From a virus, in the IMG/VR virus record IMGVR_UViG_3300032092_000172, positions 1 through 29,486 of that record: a DNA stretch of 29,486 bases. The stretch is one strand, 5' to 3'. Numbering within the stretch: position 1 is the first letter of the stretch; every line of letters begins with the position of its first letter. The notes beneath the pieces were generated by a model. It ran no database searches and was not told the origin of the DNA. It was given only the letters and a program-made list of their open reading frames with translations. Positions 1 through 8,340 of the stretch are shown here, in pieces. Made by a program: the position numbers and the translations under genes.

Positions 1-251
1 CCGGGGTTAGGCTTTCTCGGCGCCAGTCGAAGATCAGCCCGAAACGGTCGGACGTCGAAGTCTACGCTGGTGCGTCGCGGGTCATTCAAGCGACGCTTCA
101 AGAGTTCGGCACCATTGACGCCCCGCCGCAGCCCTTTGCCCGACCCGCCTGGGACGCTGGAAAAATGCAAGCTCTGGCGGACGTCAAGACCGGGCTTGCG
201 ACCGAGATTGAAAAAACAGCGGCCCGCGCTGCGAAGAGGGCCAAGAAATGA
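1..251 (+). CDS. HK97 gp10-like head-tail protein (3' part only)
   Basis: The 5' end is cut by the window edge; the first complete codon is at base 3 and the TGA stop is at 249-251. About 82 residues remain. They contain a Y-A-G-A-S segment followed by QEFGT and PFARPAWD, the pattern typical of the C-terminal half of HK97 gp10-like (minor tail / head-tail joining) proteins, where an EFGT turn precedes a 'PF-RPA' motif and a basic tail. In HK97-like siphophages this protein precedes the tail terminator and tube genes, which is exactly the order here. The stop overlaps the next gene's ATG (ATGA), suggesting translational coupling. The family call rests on motif and gene order. Confidence 0.72.
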   Translation, partial: GVRLSRRQSKISPKRSDVEVYAGASRVIQATLQEFGTIDAPPQPFARPAWDAGKMQALADVKTGLATEIEKTAARAAKRAKK

Positions 252-643
252 TAGCCGCCCTGATCGCCAAGCTGCTGGCCACCGCCGGCGTCTCTGCGCT
301 GGTCTCGACCCGCATCCGGCCCGTCCTCGCCCATCAGACCGACACCCTGCCGCTGATCGTGGTTCACCAGATCACGCACCGGCCTGAGTATAGCACCAGC
401 GCCACGGTCGCCCTGGCTGCGACGCGGGTGCAAATTGATTGCTGGGGCAAGACAATGGCCTCGGCCATCAGCGTCGGCGATGCGGTCAAGACAGCCCTTT
501 CAGGCCAGACCTTCACCCAAGGCGGCGTGACCTTTCAAGGCCTGTTCGTCGACGGCGAACGCCATTCATTCGAAGGTGATCAGCCGGAAGCCAGACGCTT
601 CCGCTGCGGCCTCGATTTTCAGGTCTGGCACACAGACCCCTAA
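248..643 (+). CDS. DUF3168-like tail completion (tail terminator) protein
   Basis: A 131-residue protein whose ATG overlaps the previous TGA. The N-terminal helix (IAALIAKLLATAGVSALV), the 'IRPVLAHQTDTLPLIVV' strand, the internal 'VQIDCWGKTMASAISVGDAV' and a C-terminal 'RRFRCGLDFQVWH' fit the DUF3168 family (short N-terminal helix, 'P.ivv..i' strand, 'vqIdcw' strand, long helix, final strand). DUF3168 proteins close the head-proximal end of the tail tube in siphophages. The position between a gp10-like gene and the tube gene agrees. No membrane segment or signal peptide is visible. Confidence 0.78.
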   Translation: MIAALIAKLLATAGVSALVSTRIRPVLAHQTDTLPLIVVHQITHRPEYSTSATVALAATRVQIDCWGKTMASAISVGDAVKTALSGQTFTQGGVTFQGLFVDGERHSFEGDQPEARRFRCGLDFQVWHTDP

Positions 644-679
644 GCGGCCCGACCTGGCCTTTTCAAAGGAGCTACCTCA

Positions 680-1096
680 ATGGCTGGAGCTATCGGCTAC
701 GGAGCCACCGTCTACCTCGACAATGCCTCGGGAACCCTGACCCTGATCGGCGAGCCCACCAGCATCGAGCCCTACGGCTATTCGGTGGACACTGTGGAAT
801 CGACCCACCTGACCTCGACCTCGGCCCACCGTGAATATATCGCGGGCCTGGCTGACGTGGGTGAAGCGACGGTCGAACTGAACCACGACCAGCACAGCGC
901 CACGGACCAGCTTCTGCGGGCCGCGCTGCTTGACCGGGCTGTTCGGACGTTCAAAGTCGTCTGGGCCGATGCGGCGAACTTCAGCTGTGAATGCTTCGTC
1001 ACCGCCTACAATCCCGGCTCGGTTTCTCCCGGCGACAAGATGACGGCCAGCTTCACCGTCAAGTTCACCGGCGTCCCGACCTTTGCGGCCTCCTAA
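680..1096 (+). CDS. Major tail protein (tail tube subunit)
   Basis: A 138-residue protein preceded by a strong ribosome-binding site (AAAGGAG, 665-671, 8 nt before the ATG), as expected for an abundant structural product. The sequence is beta-rich with 'YGATVYLDNASGTLTLIGEPTSI', a polar middle loop and a C-terminal 'TASFTVKFTGVP', matching small tail-tube proteins of the lambda gpV / TP901-1 type. Each subunit would polymerise into stacked rings around the tape measure. Its TAA stop overlaps the next ATG (TAATG). The call rests on length, fold-like pattern and position. Confidence 0.75.
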   Translation: MAGAIGYGATVYLDNASGTLTLIGEPTSIEPYGYSVDTVESTHLTSTSAHREYIAGLADVGEATVELNHDQHSATDQLLRAALLDRAVRTFKVVWADAANFSCECFVTAYNPGSVSPGDKMTASFTVKFTGVPTFAAS

Positions 1097-1416
1097 TGAG
1101 GGGTGAAGTCGTTTTCGAGGTCGAGGGCGTCCAGTATCGGATGGTCCTCGACTTCAACGCCCTTTGTGACGTCGAAACCGTCCTGGGCGAGGGCGTGAAG
1201 ATGACCGGCCCAACGGCAACGCGGGCGGTGATCTGGGCGGGTCTCCAGCGTCACCACTCGGTCACCATCGCCGAGGCGGGCGACCTGATCGGCGCGATGG
1301 GTATGGCCAGGGCTGCGGCTCTGGTCTCCGAGGCCATGGCTGCAAGCGGTATGTTGGGAGGGGAGGAATCTGCGGACCCTCCCCGTCCGAAGGCAAGGGC
1401 CTCGAAGGCGCGCTGA
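1096..1416 (+). CDS. Tail assembly chaperone, GTA gp10-like (first frame)
   Basis: A 106-residue product. I chose the ATG at 1096, which overlaps the tube gene's stop, over an upstream in-frame start that would lie deep inside the tube gene. The N-terminal 'GEVVFEVEGVQYRMVLDFNALCDVETVLGEG', then 'RAVIWAGLQRHH' and 'AGDLIGAMGM', follow the gene-transfer-agent family tail chaperone pattern: a short beta-hairpin, 'lnalce.E..lG', 'r.llwagL..hhp', 'eag.lid.lG'. Such proteins hold the tape measure during tube assembly and are not in the finished tail. The downstream frame at 1413-1700 is the likely partner, and a -1 frameshift could join the two (see findings). Confidence 0.72.
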   Translation: MRGEVVFEVEGVQYRMVLDFNALCDVETVLGEGVKMTGPTATRAVIWAGLQRHHSVTIAEAGDLIGAMGMARAAALVSEAMAASGMLGGEESADPPRPKARASKAR

Positions 1417-1460
1417 GCGTCTGGTGTGAACTGGGCGGCGACCCGGAGCAGTTCTGGCGG

Positions 1461-1700
1461 ATGACGCCCGGCCTGTTTCGCATCTGGGTCGAAGCCCGCA
1501 TGAAGGCCGAACAGACCGCCCACAAGCAGCGGGCCTGGCTGGCGTTCAACACGGCGGCGCTGGGCAGGGTCAAGACCTTCCCGCGCTGGCGGCAGTTTGT
1601 CGGCGAAGCGGCGAACCAGTCCCCGGATGAAATGAAAGCCACCCTGAAGGCCTTCGCGGGCGCTGTGGGGGCTGTCGTCGAAAGGAGCGAGCATGAATAG
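1461..1700 (+). CDS. Tail assembly chaperone, second frame (GT-like; true 5' end uncertain)
   Basis: The first ATG (1461) gives 79 residues, but the conserved-looking part starts earlier. In the same open frame upstream of 1461 the bases encode WCELGGDPEQFWR before MTPGLFRIWVEARM, matching the 'lG.sPeeFWrlTp.El' start of the small chaperone that follows GTA gp10. No ATG, GTG or TTG in this frame covers that part; a CTG at 1413 overlaps the previous stop. The previous gene would have to slip back one base to enter this frame, the same direction as lambda G/GT. ATG 1461 is therefore probably not the natural start. The stop overlaps the tape-measure ATG. Confidence 0.62.
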   Translation: MTPGLFRIWVEARMKAEQTAHKQRAWLAFNTAALGRVKTFPRWRQFVGEAANQSPDEMKATLKAFAGAVGAVVERSEHE

Positions 1701-4074
1701 CGTTATCGGCGCGCTCCGCGTTTCCCTCGGTCTGGATTCGGCGTCTTTCGAAGGCGGCGTGACCGGCGCGCAACGGACCATGAAAAAGTTCGAGCGCGAC
1801 ATGAACAAGATGTCGGCCAACCTCCAGGGGATCGGCGGGGCCTTGACCCTCGGCCTGACCGCTCCCCTGGCGGCGGTCGGCGGCTCGATGGCCAAGCTGG
1901 CGATTGACGCCGAAGAAATGAACAGCGCCTTTGCGGTGTCGTTTGGCAAGATGGCCAAGGAAACCGAGGCTTGGGCCGAAACGACCGGCGACGCGCTGGG
2001 CCGTTCGACGCAAGAGCTTCAGAAAGGCGCGCTGGCCTTTAATGGCCTGTTCAAGGCGGGCGGCCCAGCAACGGCCCAGGCCACGGCGATGTCGAAGCAG
2101 TTCGCAATCTTGGCCCAGGATCTCTCCAGCTTCTTCAACGTCTCGGGCGATGAGGCCCTGCAAAGCCTGATCTCTGGCCTGTCGGGCGAAGCCGAGCCCC
2201 TGCGGAAGTTCAACGTCTTCCTGACCGAGTCAGCCGTCCGCCTGAAGGCCGTCGAGATGGGCCTTGGCACGATGAAGGGCGAACTGTCAGAAACGGCAAA
2301 GATCCAGGCCCGGGCCGCGCTGATCATGAAGGCGACGACCGAGGCCCAGGGCGATGTCGCGCGAACGGCGGACAGCACGGCGAACCAGATCAGGAAGTTG
2401 CAATCGGAATGGGCGGAGATGGCCGTCACGCTTGGGACGGTCCTGACGCCTCTGTTGAAGCCAGTCGTCACGGGCCTGACGGACATGCTGAAGTCTTTCA
2501 GCCAGCTGTCGCCGGAAATGCAGAAATTTACCCTGATCGGCGCTGGAGTCGCGGCGGCCATTGGCCCGATCCTGATCGGCGCTGGGGCGCTGGTGTCTGC
2601 TCTGGGAACCCTCAGCGCAGCCTTGGTGACGGCTGGCGTATCGGCCACCCTCATGACCGGGCCAATCGGGCTGGCAGCCGCCGCTGTCGCGGCCCTGACC
2701 GTGGGGCTGGGCTATTACCTTCTCACCAACAATCAAGCCGGAATTGCTGCCGCCGCCAACCGACAGGCCCATGAAAAACTCGACCCGATCCTGAAGACGG
2801 TTCGCGAGAGCATGGCCCTTGCGGCGGGCGCATCCGGCCAGCTGCGCGACCAACACCTTCGCACGGCCCATGCGGCCTGGGCGGCCGGCGAGGCAGAGCT
2901 GGAATCAGCGAAGAAGACCCTTGCCGCAGCCCGCGCACGACTTGCCGCGACCCAGACTAACGAAGACGCCCTGATGCGAATGGGCGTCGGCGGCATGCCT
3001 GGATATGCCAGTGGCATGGAAGAACAGCGGGTCTCCAAGGCTGCGGCGGCGCTAAAGGCGGCCGAGGACGTGCTGATTTCAAACGGCTTCGGTCGCCGCC
3101 GGCCGCGCGGTCAGGGCTTTATCGTCATCAAGCCGTCAGAGGCCAAGGCGGAGGCGGACGCCATCGCAGGGCTGACCGGCGGCGTGACCGCCCTTGGGGC
3201 TGCGGCTCAAGGGGCCGGGGCCCGTGCTGCCAAGGCCGAGAAGCCCGTCCGCGACTTCGCTGCCGAACTCAAATCCCTGAACGAAAGCCTGATGGGGCCA
3301 GCCGAGCGCGCGGCCTATGACCAGGCGCAACAGTTCAAGCTGCTGTCCGACGCCCTGGAGGCGGGCAAGATCAACGCCGAGGGCCTGGCCAAGGCCCTGC
3401 GGCAGATCGATGCGAACGCCGCTCGCAACGACTTCGCCGGCACGGTCAAGGCCGGCCCTGACCAGAACCCCCAGCTGGTCGACATGAACCTCCCGACCGC
3501 CACCTTCGGCGGGGCCATCATGAGCGACGAAGCGGCCAAGGCCCTGCGCGAACAGATGGCCGGCACCTTCCGGGGCGCGCTGGACAGCCTGAAAAGCGGC
3601 GGGACCAAGGGCCTGTTCCAGTGGATGGCCGACCAGCTTTCCGACCGGCTGATGGACCGCCTGGCCGACATCCTGACCAACCTGATGGATCAGCTGCTAA
3701 AGGCCATGTCCAGCAGCGGCGGCGGGAGTGGCATTTTCTCAACCATCGGCGCCGCCCTAACCTCGATGTTCGGCGGCGGATCGACTCCCGGCTTCGCGAC
3801 CGGCGGCTCTTTCACGGTCGGCGGCAGTGGCGGCATCGACAGCCAGCTGATGCAGTTCAGAGCGACGCCCGGCGAGATGGTCAACATCCGCCACGGCAAT
3901 GACAACGGCGGCGGCGGGGCGGTGGTCTTCGATCTGCGCGGCGCGGTGATGACCTCCGATCTGCTCAACCAGATGAACGCCATCAGCGCCCGGACGGGTG
4001 GTCAGGTCTATGGCCAGATCAAGTCCGAACAGGCCCGCGCCATGAAGGCCCAGCAATACAGGGTTGCCCGATGA
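1693..4074 (+). CDS. Phage tail tape measure protein
   Basis: A 793-residue protein, the longest in the window, with a Shine-Dalgarno AAAGGAG just before its ATG. The N terminus (LRVSLGLDSASFEGGVTGAQ, then a coiled-coil-like helix with M/K repeats) is typical of tape measures. Hydrophobic stretches near residues 50-70 and 280-345 are candidate membrane-inserting segments used during DNA delivery. An Ala-rich helical middle follows, then a C terminus with FATGGSFTVGGSGGIDSQL and 'ATPGEMV', a well-known lambda gpH-type ending. It sets tail length, is bound by the chaperones encoded just upstream, and sits inside the tube. If the usual rise of about 1.5 angstrom per residue applies, the tail would be roughly 120 nm (inference). 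Confidence 0.93.
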   Translation: MNSVIGALRVSLGLDSASFEGGVTGAQRTMKKFERDMNKMSANLQGIGGALTLGLTAPLAAVGGSMAKLAIDAEEMNSAFAVSFGKMAKETEAWAETTGDALGRSTQELQKGALAFNGLFKAGGPATAQATAMSKQFAILAQDLSSFFNVSGDEALQSLISGLSGEAEPLRKFNVFLTESAVRLKAVEMGLGTMKGELSETAKIQARAALIMKATTEAQGDVARTADSTANQIRKLQSEWAEMAVTLGTVLTPLLKPVVTGLTDMLKSFSQLSPEMQKFTLIGAGVAAAIGPILIGAGALVSALGTLSAALVTAGVSATLMTGPIGLAAAAVAALTVGLGYYLLTNNQAGIAAAANRQAHEKLDPILKTVRESMALAAGASGQLRDQHLRTAHAAWAAGEAELESAKKTLAAARARLAATQTNEDALMRMGVGGMPGYASGMEEQRVSKAAAALKAAEDVLISNGFGRRRPRGQGFIVIKPSEAKAEADAIAGLTGGVTALGAAAQGAGARAAKAEKPVRDFAAELKSLNESLMGPAERAAYDQAQQFKLLSDALEAGKINAEGLAKALRQIDANAARNDFAGTVKAGPDQNPQLVDMNLPTATFGGAIMSDEAAKALREQMAGTFRGALDSLKSGGTKGLFQWMADQLSDRLMDRLADILTNLMDQLLKAMSSSGGGSGIFSTIGAALTSMFGGGSTPGFATGGSFTVGGSGGIDSQLMQFRATPGEMVNIRHGNDNGGGGAVVFDLRGAVMTSDLLNQMNAISARTGGQVYGQIKSEQARAMKAQQYRVAR

Positions 4075-4661
4075 GCGTGACCTTGCCGACCTCCCCGTCT
4101 CCCCGATCGTTGACGCCCCGGCTGGTGACGGCCCGCGCTGAACTGCGGTCGGCCTTCGGCGGATCGACCCAGCGGATCAACCGGTTGGGGTCGCGCTGGG
4201 CGTTCGAGGTCGAACTGCCACCCATGACGGCGGCCAATGCCTTGGCCTGGACCGACCTCCTGACCGAGGCCGACACCGGCATTCTGGAATTGCCAGAGCC
4301 CGGCATCACAATCGGCTCGCCGGGGACACCGTTGGTCAATGGGGCGACCCAGACCGGGGCCAGCCTGATTACGGACGGCTGGACGGCGGGGTATGTCATT
4401 CCCAAGGGGAAATGGTTCTCGGTCTCGGTGTCGAGCCTGCTTTATCTGTATCAGACCACGGCCTCGACCACGGCGAGCGGCGCTGGCGCGGCCACCCTGC
4501 CAATCCGGCCCCTGCTGCGGGCCAGCCCCGCTGACAATGCGGCTCTGAACGTCAATCCGGCGAAGGTCGAGGGGTTTGTCACCGTCCCTGACGGCGCAAT
4601 GGGTATCAGCGTGGCCCGGCTGGTCGAAGGCCTGTCCTTTACCATCGAAGAGCGGCGCTGA
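4071..4661 (+). CDS. Putative distal tail protein
   Basis: A 196-residue protein starting in a 4-nt overlap with the tape measure gene. Features are a polar N-terminal arm, a 'FGGSTQRINRLGSRWAFEV' segment, 'LPPMTAANALAWTDLL' and a beta-rich C-terminal half. Proteins with a 'GG..q.i.r.GsrW..e..lPpm' start directly after the tape measure occur in many siphophages and occupy the place of the distal tail (Dit/gpM-like) protein that connects tube and tip. I recognise the layout, not a named Pfam family. The next gene abuts with a 1-nt overlap (TGATG). Confidence 0.55.
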   Translation: MSVTLPTSPSPRSLTPRLVTARAELRSAFGGSTQRINRLGSRWAFEVELPPMTAANALAWTDLLTEADTGILELPEPGITIGSPGTPLVNGATQTGASLITDGWTAGYVIPKGKWFSVSVSSLLYLYQTTASTTASGAGAATLPIRPLLRASPADNAALNVNPAKVEGFVTVPDGAMGISVARLVEGLSFTIEERR

Positions 4662-5281
4662 TGGATTCGGCGCTTAAAACCGCCTTAGAGGGCGCGGCCC
4701 CGGTCACGTTCACGGCGGTCTCGATCGCCCTGAACGGCGGCGCAACGATCCGGCTGGTCAGTGGCGGTTTGGTGACCATCGACGGCAACGCCTACGCGGC
4801 GGAAGATTCCACATACGGAACCCTGGGCTCGGTGGAGACCATCGGCGACGGCGCGGACGGTCAGGCCACGCGGGCGACCATCACCCTGCTGCCGCCCTCG
4901 GCTGCGGCTATAGCGGCCATTGCAGCGGCCACGGCGCAGGGGTCTCCTGTGTATGTCTATCAAGGAGCCGTTGACCCTTCCACCGGCGCCCTGATCGCGA
5001 CCGAGACGCTGTTTAGGGGTGAGCTGGACTTCGGGCGGCTTCAGGTCGGGTCCAGCTATGCCCTGATCATGGAATGCGGCACCGAGGAGGGCCGCCTCCT
5101 GGAGGAAAACGCCGAGCGCAAACTGTCGGACAGCTTCCACCAGGCGGTCTGGCCCGGCGAACTGGGCCTTGAGTTTGTCACCACGGTGACCCGGAAAATC
5201 TACTGGCGCGCCAACGACCCCGCCGGGCCGGGCGTGGTGCGGGTCAGCAGTTTCCCCGACTATCAGGGCGGGCGGGTATGA
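4661..5281 (+). CDS. Putative tail hub/tip protein
   Basis: 206 residues in the tail-tip operon. The N-terminal half reads 'ALKTALEGAAPVTFTAVSIA', then an immunoglobulin-like strand pattern (GGATIRLVSGGLVTIDG). The middle includes 'VYVYQGAVD' and 'ETLFRGELD', and the C terminus has 'ERKLSDSFHQAVWPGELGLE' and 'KIYWR'. Its place (after the distal tail protein, before the NlpC/P60-like gene) equals that of lambda gpL or GTA gp13/14 hub proteins, which cap the tube and bind the tip peptidase. No catalytic motif is seen. The function is inferred mainly from position. Confidence 0.5.
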   Translation: MDSALKTALEGAAPVTFTAVSIALNGGATIRLVSGGLVTIDGNAYAAEDSTYGTLGSVETIGDGADGQATRATITLLPPSAAAIAAIAAATAQGSPVYVYQGAVDPSTGALIATETLFRGELDFGRLQVGSSYALIMECGTEEGRLLEENAERKLSDSFHQAVWPGELGLEFVTTVTRKIYWRANDPAGPGVVRVSSFPDYQGGRV

Positions 5282-5709
5282 GCCTGGTTATTCGGCGCGA
5301 GGCTGTCGAGGCGACGATTCAACGCTTCAACGGCAAGGCCATGAAATGGGGCCGGGTCGATTGCGCCCAGATCGCCGCTCACAATCTGCGCCAGCTGGGG
5401 ATCAAGACCAGCCTGATGAAGGGCCAGCGATACGCCTCCGAACACGCCGCTTTGAAGGCCCTGCGGGACGAAGGCTTCACCGGCCTGGCCGAAGCGGTTG
5501 ACGCCATGCTGCCGCGCATCGCCCCGGCAATGGCCATCCAGGGCGACCTGATCGGCATGGCGACCGAGGGCGACGTCTGGGACGTGGCGCTGTGTGTCGC
5601 GGTCGGAAATGGCCGGGTGCTGGGGATCAAGGAGGGCGTTGTGATGATCCTACAGCCTGACCTGAACCACGCCCTGACCGCATGGAGGGCCAGCCCATGC
5701 CGGAAGTAG
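5278..5709 (+). CDS. DUF6950-like tail-tip protein (NlpC/P60-related fold)
   Basis: 143 residues starting with ATGA overlap. The key segment 'MKWGRVDCAQIAAHNLRQLG' carries the W-G-x-x-D-C signature of NlpC/P60-related tail proteins (the DUF6950 group), with Cys at about residue 29 in the nucleophile position. The second half has 'AIQGDLIGMATEGDVWDVALCVAVGNG', where active peptidases usually carry a catalytic His (a 'GHVGI'-like motif). That His is not obvious here, so hydrolytic activity on host peptidoglycan is uncertain. By position it corresponds to lambda gpK, which works at the tail tip during entry. The gene overlaps the following tip-protein gene by 13 nt. Confidence 0.62.
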   Translation: MSLVIRREAVEATIQRFNGKAMKWGRVDCAQIAAHNLRQLGIKTSLMKGQRYASEHAALKALRDEGFTGLAEAVDAMLPRIAPAMAIQGDLIGMATEGDVWDVALCVAVGNGRVLGIKEGVVMILQPDLNHALTAWRASPCRK

Positions 5710-7949
5710 CTGCCGTCGCCATTGTCAACTCTCTGGGCCTCACCGGAACAACGGCGGTGGTTGCAACGGCGGTCATCGAGGCGGCGCTAATCGTGGCGAC
5801 GACTGCGGCCATCGCCGCCGTAACCGCTCCCGATGTTCCAGGCGCAGAGGGGCGCGCAACAGACTGGTCAGCCGATCCCAACGCGCCGATCCCCTTTGTG
5901 ATGGGCCGCCGGGCGCTGGGTGGTCAAATTGTCTACCGCGACACCTTCGGCCCCGACAATCGCTATCAAGGCATCGTGACGGTCTACAGCGGCGCGGGTC
6001 CGGTCAACGCGATGGGCGCGCTGTTGCTCGACGGCGTGGCCCAGACCTTCACCGGCGAGACGATGGACTCGACGCCCATCAACAAGCTGTTCCGCAAGAC
6101 GCGGCTTGGCGCTCAACCCGACACGGTCCTGACGACCCCATCTGTTCCGGGCAGCTATACGCTTTCGACCTGGACGGCGAACCACAAGCTGTCGGGCAAG
6201 GCCTGCTCGATGATTGTGCTATTTCAGGATGGCGAACTGCGGCGGTGGCCGACGGGCGAGCCCGCTGCGCTTCAGGTGGTCGAGGGGATTCTGCTCTGGG
6301 ATCCGCGACTGGACAGCACCTGGCCGGGCGGGTCTGGAGCCTGCCGCCTCGCGACCAGATCGACATGGGTTTATTCGACCAACCCGATCCTGCACGCCCT
6401 GAACTGGTCGCTGGGCCTGAAAGAGAACGGCAAGCTGGTGGGCGGCATCGGGTCGTCGGTCGATGGCATCGACGTGGCGTCTTTCATCTCTGCCGCCAAC
6501 GTCGCCGACGCGAACGGCTGGACGGTCTCGGCGGTCGCCTACAGCCTCGAGGACAAATACCAAGTCCTTCAGGGGCTGCTTCAGGCCGGCGGGGCCTTGG
6601 CCGCGCGCAACGCCGGCAAGATCAGCGTTGTGTCGCGGGCGGCGGCCCCGTCTTCGATCGTCACCATCTCGGCAGCCGATACCGCCGGCCCCTGCGAGTT
6701 TCAGGTCGGCGCACCGCGCGAGGGCCGGGTCAATACCATTACGCCCCGCTGCGTTCAGGAAGACCAAGCGTGGCAGCTGGTGGACCTCGACCCGCAGACC
6801 AGCGCCACATATGTGACCGAAGACGGCGGCGAGCGGCAGCGCGGGGTGACCTATCCCTATGTCAGCAGCAAGGACCAGGCGGCGCAGCTTGCCCGGTACG
6901 ACATCGCCGACAGCCGCGAATCCATCACCGGGACTATTCCGCTCAAGCCCTATCTGCGAGACCTGGAACCGGGCGACTGTTTCACGATTACCGAAGACGG
7001 CTTCGCGATGAGCGGCCAGAAGTGCATGGTCCTTTCGCGGACCTATGACCCAGCGAGCGATGTTGTTCAGGTCACCTTCCGGTCGGAAACCAACGCCAAG
7101 CACGCCTGGGCGCTTTCCGGCACGGGATCGGCTCCCGCCACGCCAACCCTGCTCGGCACGGACCCGACTGTCGTCCCGACACCCAGCGCCACCAACTGGA
7201 CGCTGGCGGCGGGCGCGGCGGGCGTTCCGTCCGTCACCCTCACCGGGGCCGTTCCCAGCACGGTCAACGTCGCGCGGGTCGTGGTCGAATATCGCGTCAA
7301 CGGCGGCACGGACTGGACCGTCTGGACTGAAGGCAGTTCCGACACCGTTGCGGCAGAGGTCCAGGGCCTGACCGCCAACACCGCCTATCAAGTCGCGGTC
7401 AGCTATCGGTCGGTCAACGGAACGCTGGGAAGCCGTTTGACGCTCGGCCCGGTGACGACGGCCTACGTCGATGGCCAAGGGGTCGAGGTCGACACCATCG
7501 ACACGCCCCAGCTTAACACCGGCGCGGCCTCGGCGGTTTCGGTCGGAACAGCAGCCGGGCCTGTTGACAGTGTGAACAAGAACAGCGGCTCGCCGCGCTA
7601 TGTGACCCTGATCAGCCACAGCTTTACCGTCAGCGAGGGCGAGGCCCTGTTGTTTCGCCTGACTGCCAAGGTGGATTTCGGATCGAACAACGGCCTCTAT
7701 TGGTGGGCCAAGCTGTCGGATGCGTCCCCGTCCTGGGACGGGTCATACAACATGACTAACGCGGACGGCGACGCCCGGTTCCAGCACGATTCCTCAACCT
7801 TCAACTGCCCGGTCCTGACCTTTGTCATCCGCAACGTGACGCCCGGCAGCTACACCCTGGACTGGTTCATCAATGAAGCGGGCTCGATCGGCCACACCCA
7901 CACCGACGCGGTCGTCGAGGTGGTCGAACTGAAGAAGGCCGGCGGCTGA
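5697..7949 (+). CDS. Tail tip / host-specificity protein (J-like)
   Basis: I chose the ATG at 5697 (750 residues) because GGAGG lies at 5684-5688, 8 nt ahead; an in-frame ATG at 5682 has no ribosome-binding site. The N terminus has a hydrophobic helix-rich stretch (residues 10-45), followed by 'DPNAPIPFVMGRRALGGQIVY', a hallmark of phage tail-tip attachment proteins. A long central-fibre body follows. Around residues 490-590 there is a fibronectin type III-like module ('VARVVVEYRVNGG', 'VQGLTANTAYQVAVSYR'), and the C terminus is a beta-rich receptor-end domain. Lambda gpJ and related proteins have the same order: tube-binding N terminus, Fn3, distal receptor part. This product likely forms the central tip trimer. 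Confidence 0.78.
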   Translation: MPEVAAVAIVNSLGLTGTTAVVATAVIEAALIVATTAAIAAVTAPDVPGAEGRATDWSADPNAPIPFVMGRRALGGQIVYRDTFGPDNRYQGIVTVYSGAGPVNAMGALLLDGVAQTFTGETMDSTPINKLFRKTRLGAQPDTVLTTPSVPGSYTLSTWTANHKLSGKACSMIVLFQDGELRRWPTGEPAALQVVEGILLWDPRLDSTWPGGSGACRLATRSTWVYSTNPILHALNWSLGLKENGKLVGGIGSSVDGIDVASFISAANVADANGWTVSAVAYSLEDKYQVLQGLLQAGGALAARNAGKISVVSRAAAPSSIVTISAADTAGPCEFQVGAPREGRVNTITPRCVQEDQAWQLVDLDPQTSATYVTEDGGERQRGVTYPYVSSKDQAAQLARYDIADSRESITGTIPLKPYLRDLEPGDCFTITEDGFAMSGQKCMVLSRTYDPASDVVQVTFRSETNAKHAWALSGTGSAPATPTLLGTDPTVVPTPSATNWTLAAGAAGVPSVTLTGAVPSTVNVARVVVEYRVNGGTDWTVWTEGSSDTVAAEVQGLTANTAYQVAVSYRSVNGTLGSRLTLGPVTTAYVDGQGVEVDTIDTPQLNTGAASAVSVGTAAGPVDSVNKNSGSPRYVTLISHSFTVSEGEALLFRLTAKVDFGSNNGLYWWAKLSDASPSWDGSYNMTNADGDARFQHDSSTFNCPVLTFVIRNVTPGSYTLDWFINEAGSIGHTHTDAVVEVVELKKAGG

Positions 7950-8338
7950 TGGCGATCGTCTGGCGGTGGGTGTTCGTTCGCCCTGATGGCGCGATCGATG
8001 GCTTTTCGACGCAGGACCAAGCCAACGCCGAGGCCGACGCCCAGAAGCGCCAATGCGCCCTGATTTCCTGCCCGCCAGAGGTTCGCAAGGCCTCCGACTG
8101 GATATGGACCGGCGAGGCGTTTGAACCCTCTGAGCGGCCCGCTCCGGTCTGGGGCTGGCGGGAGCAAAGGGCGGAAAAATACCCGCCCGCGAAAGACCAG
8201 CTCGAAGGCCTGGTGAAGGCCGTCACCTTCATGGCCGCAGCACACCGGGACCAACCGGGCGCCGCTGAAGCCTTCGCCGATCTGGACGCTATCGCAGCCC
8301 AGATCGCCGCGCTGAAAACTGCACATCCGAAAGGCTGA
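7949..8338 (+). CDS. Tail-associated protein with YPP-x-x-DQL motif
   Basis: 129 residues; ATG overlaps the previous TGA. The N terminus 'VWRWVFVRPDGAIDGFST' looks like a short beta-domain. The middle contains 'EKYPPAKDQLEGLVKAV', reminiscent of the 'YPp..dQLdalwk' motif common in small proteins next to phage fibre genes, followed by an Ala-rich helix. Such proteins are often encoded between the tip and fibre genes and may act as assembly factors, but the biochemical role is unknown. No signal peptide or membrane segment. Confidence 0.5.
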   Translation: MAIVWRWVFVRPDGAIDGFSTQDQANAEADAQKRQCALISCPPEVRKASDWIWTGEAFEPSERPAPVWGWREQRAEKYPPAKDQLEGLVKAVTFMAAAHRDQPGAAEAFADLDAIAAQIAALKTAHPKG

Positions 8339-8340
8339 TC

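Noticed and set aside
1251-1958. 235-codon minus-strand frame
   Set aside because: Antisense to the chaperone and tape-measure genes; no motif and no coupling to neighbours.
6219-7619. 466-codon open frame on the minus strand
   Set aside because: It lies wholly opposite the J-like tail gene; composition (Arg/Asp/Gly-rich, no domain) is typical of antisense frames in GC-rich DNA, and no promoter or ribosome-binding site was found.
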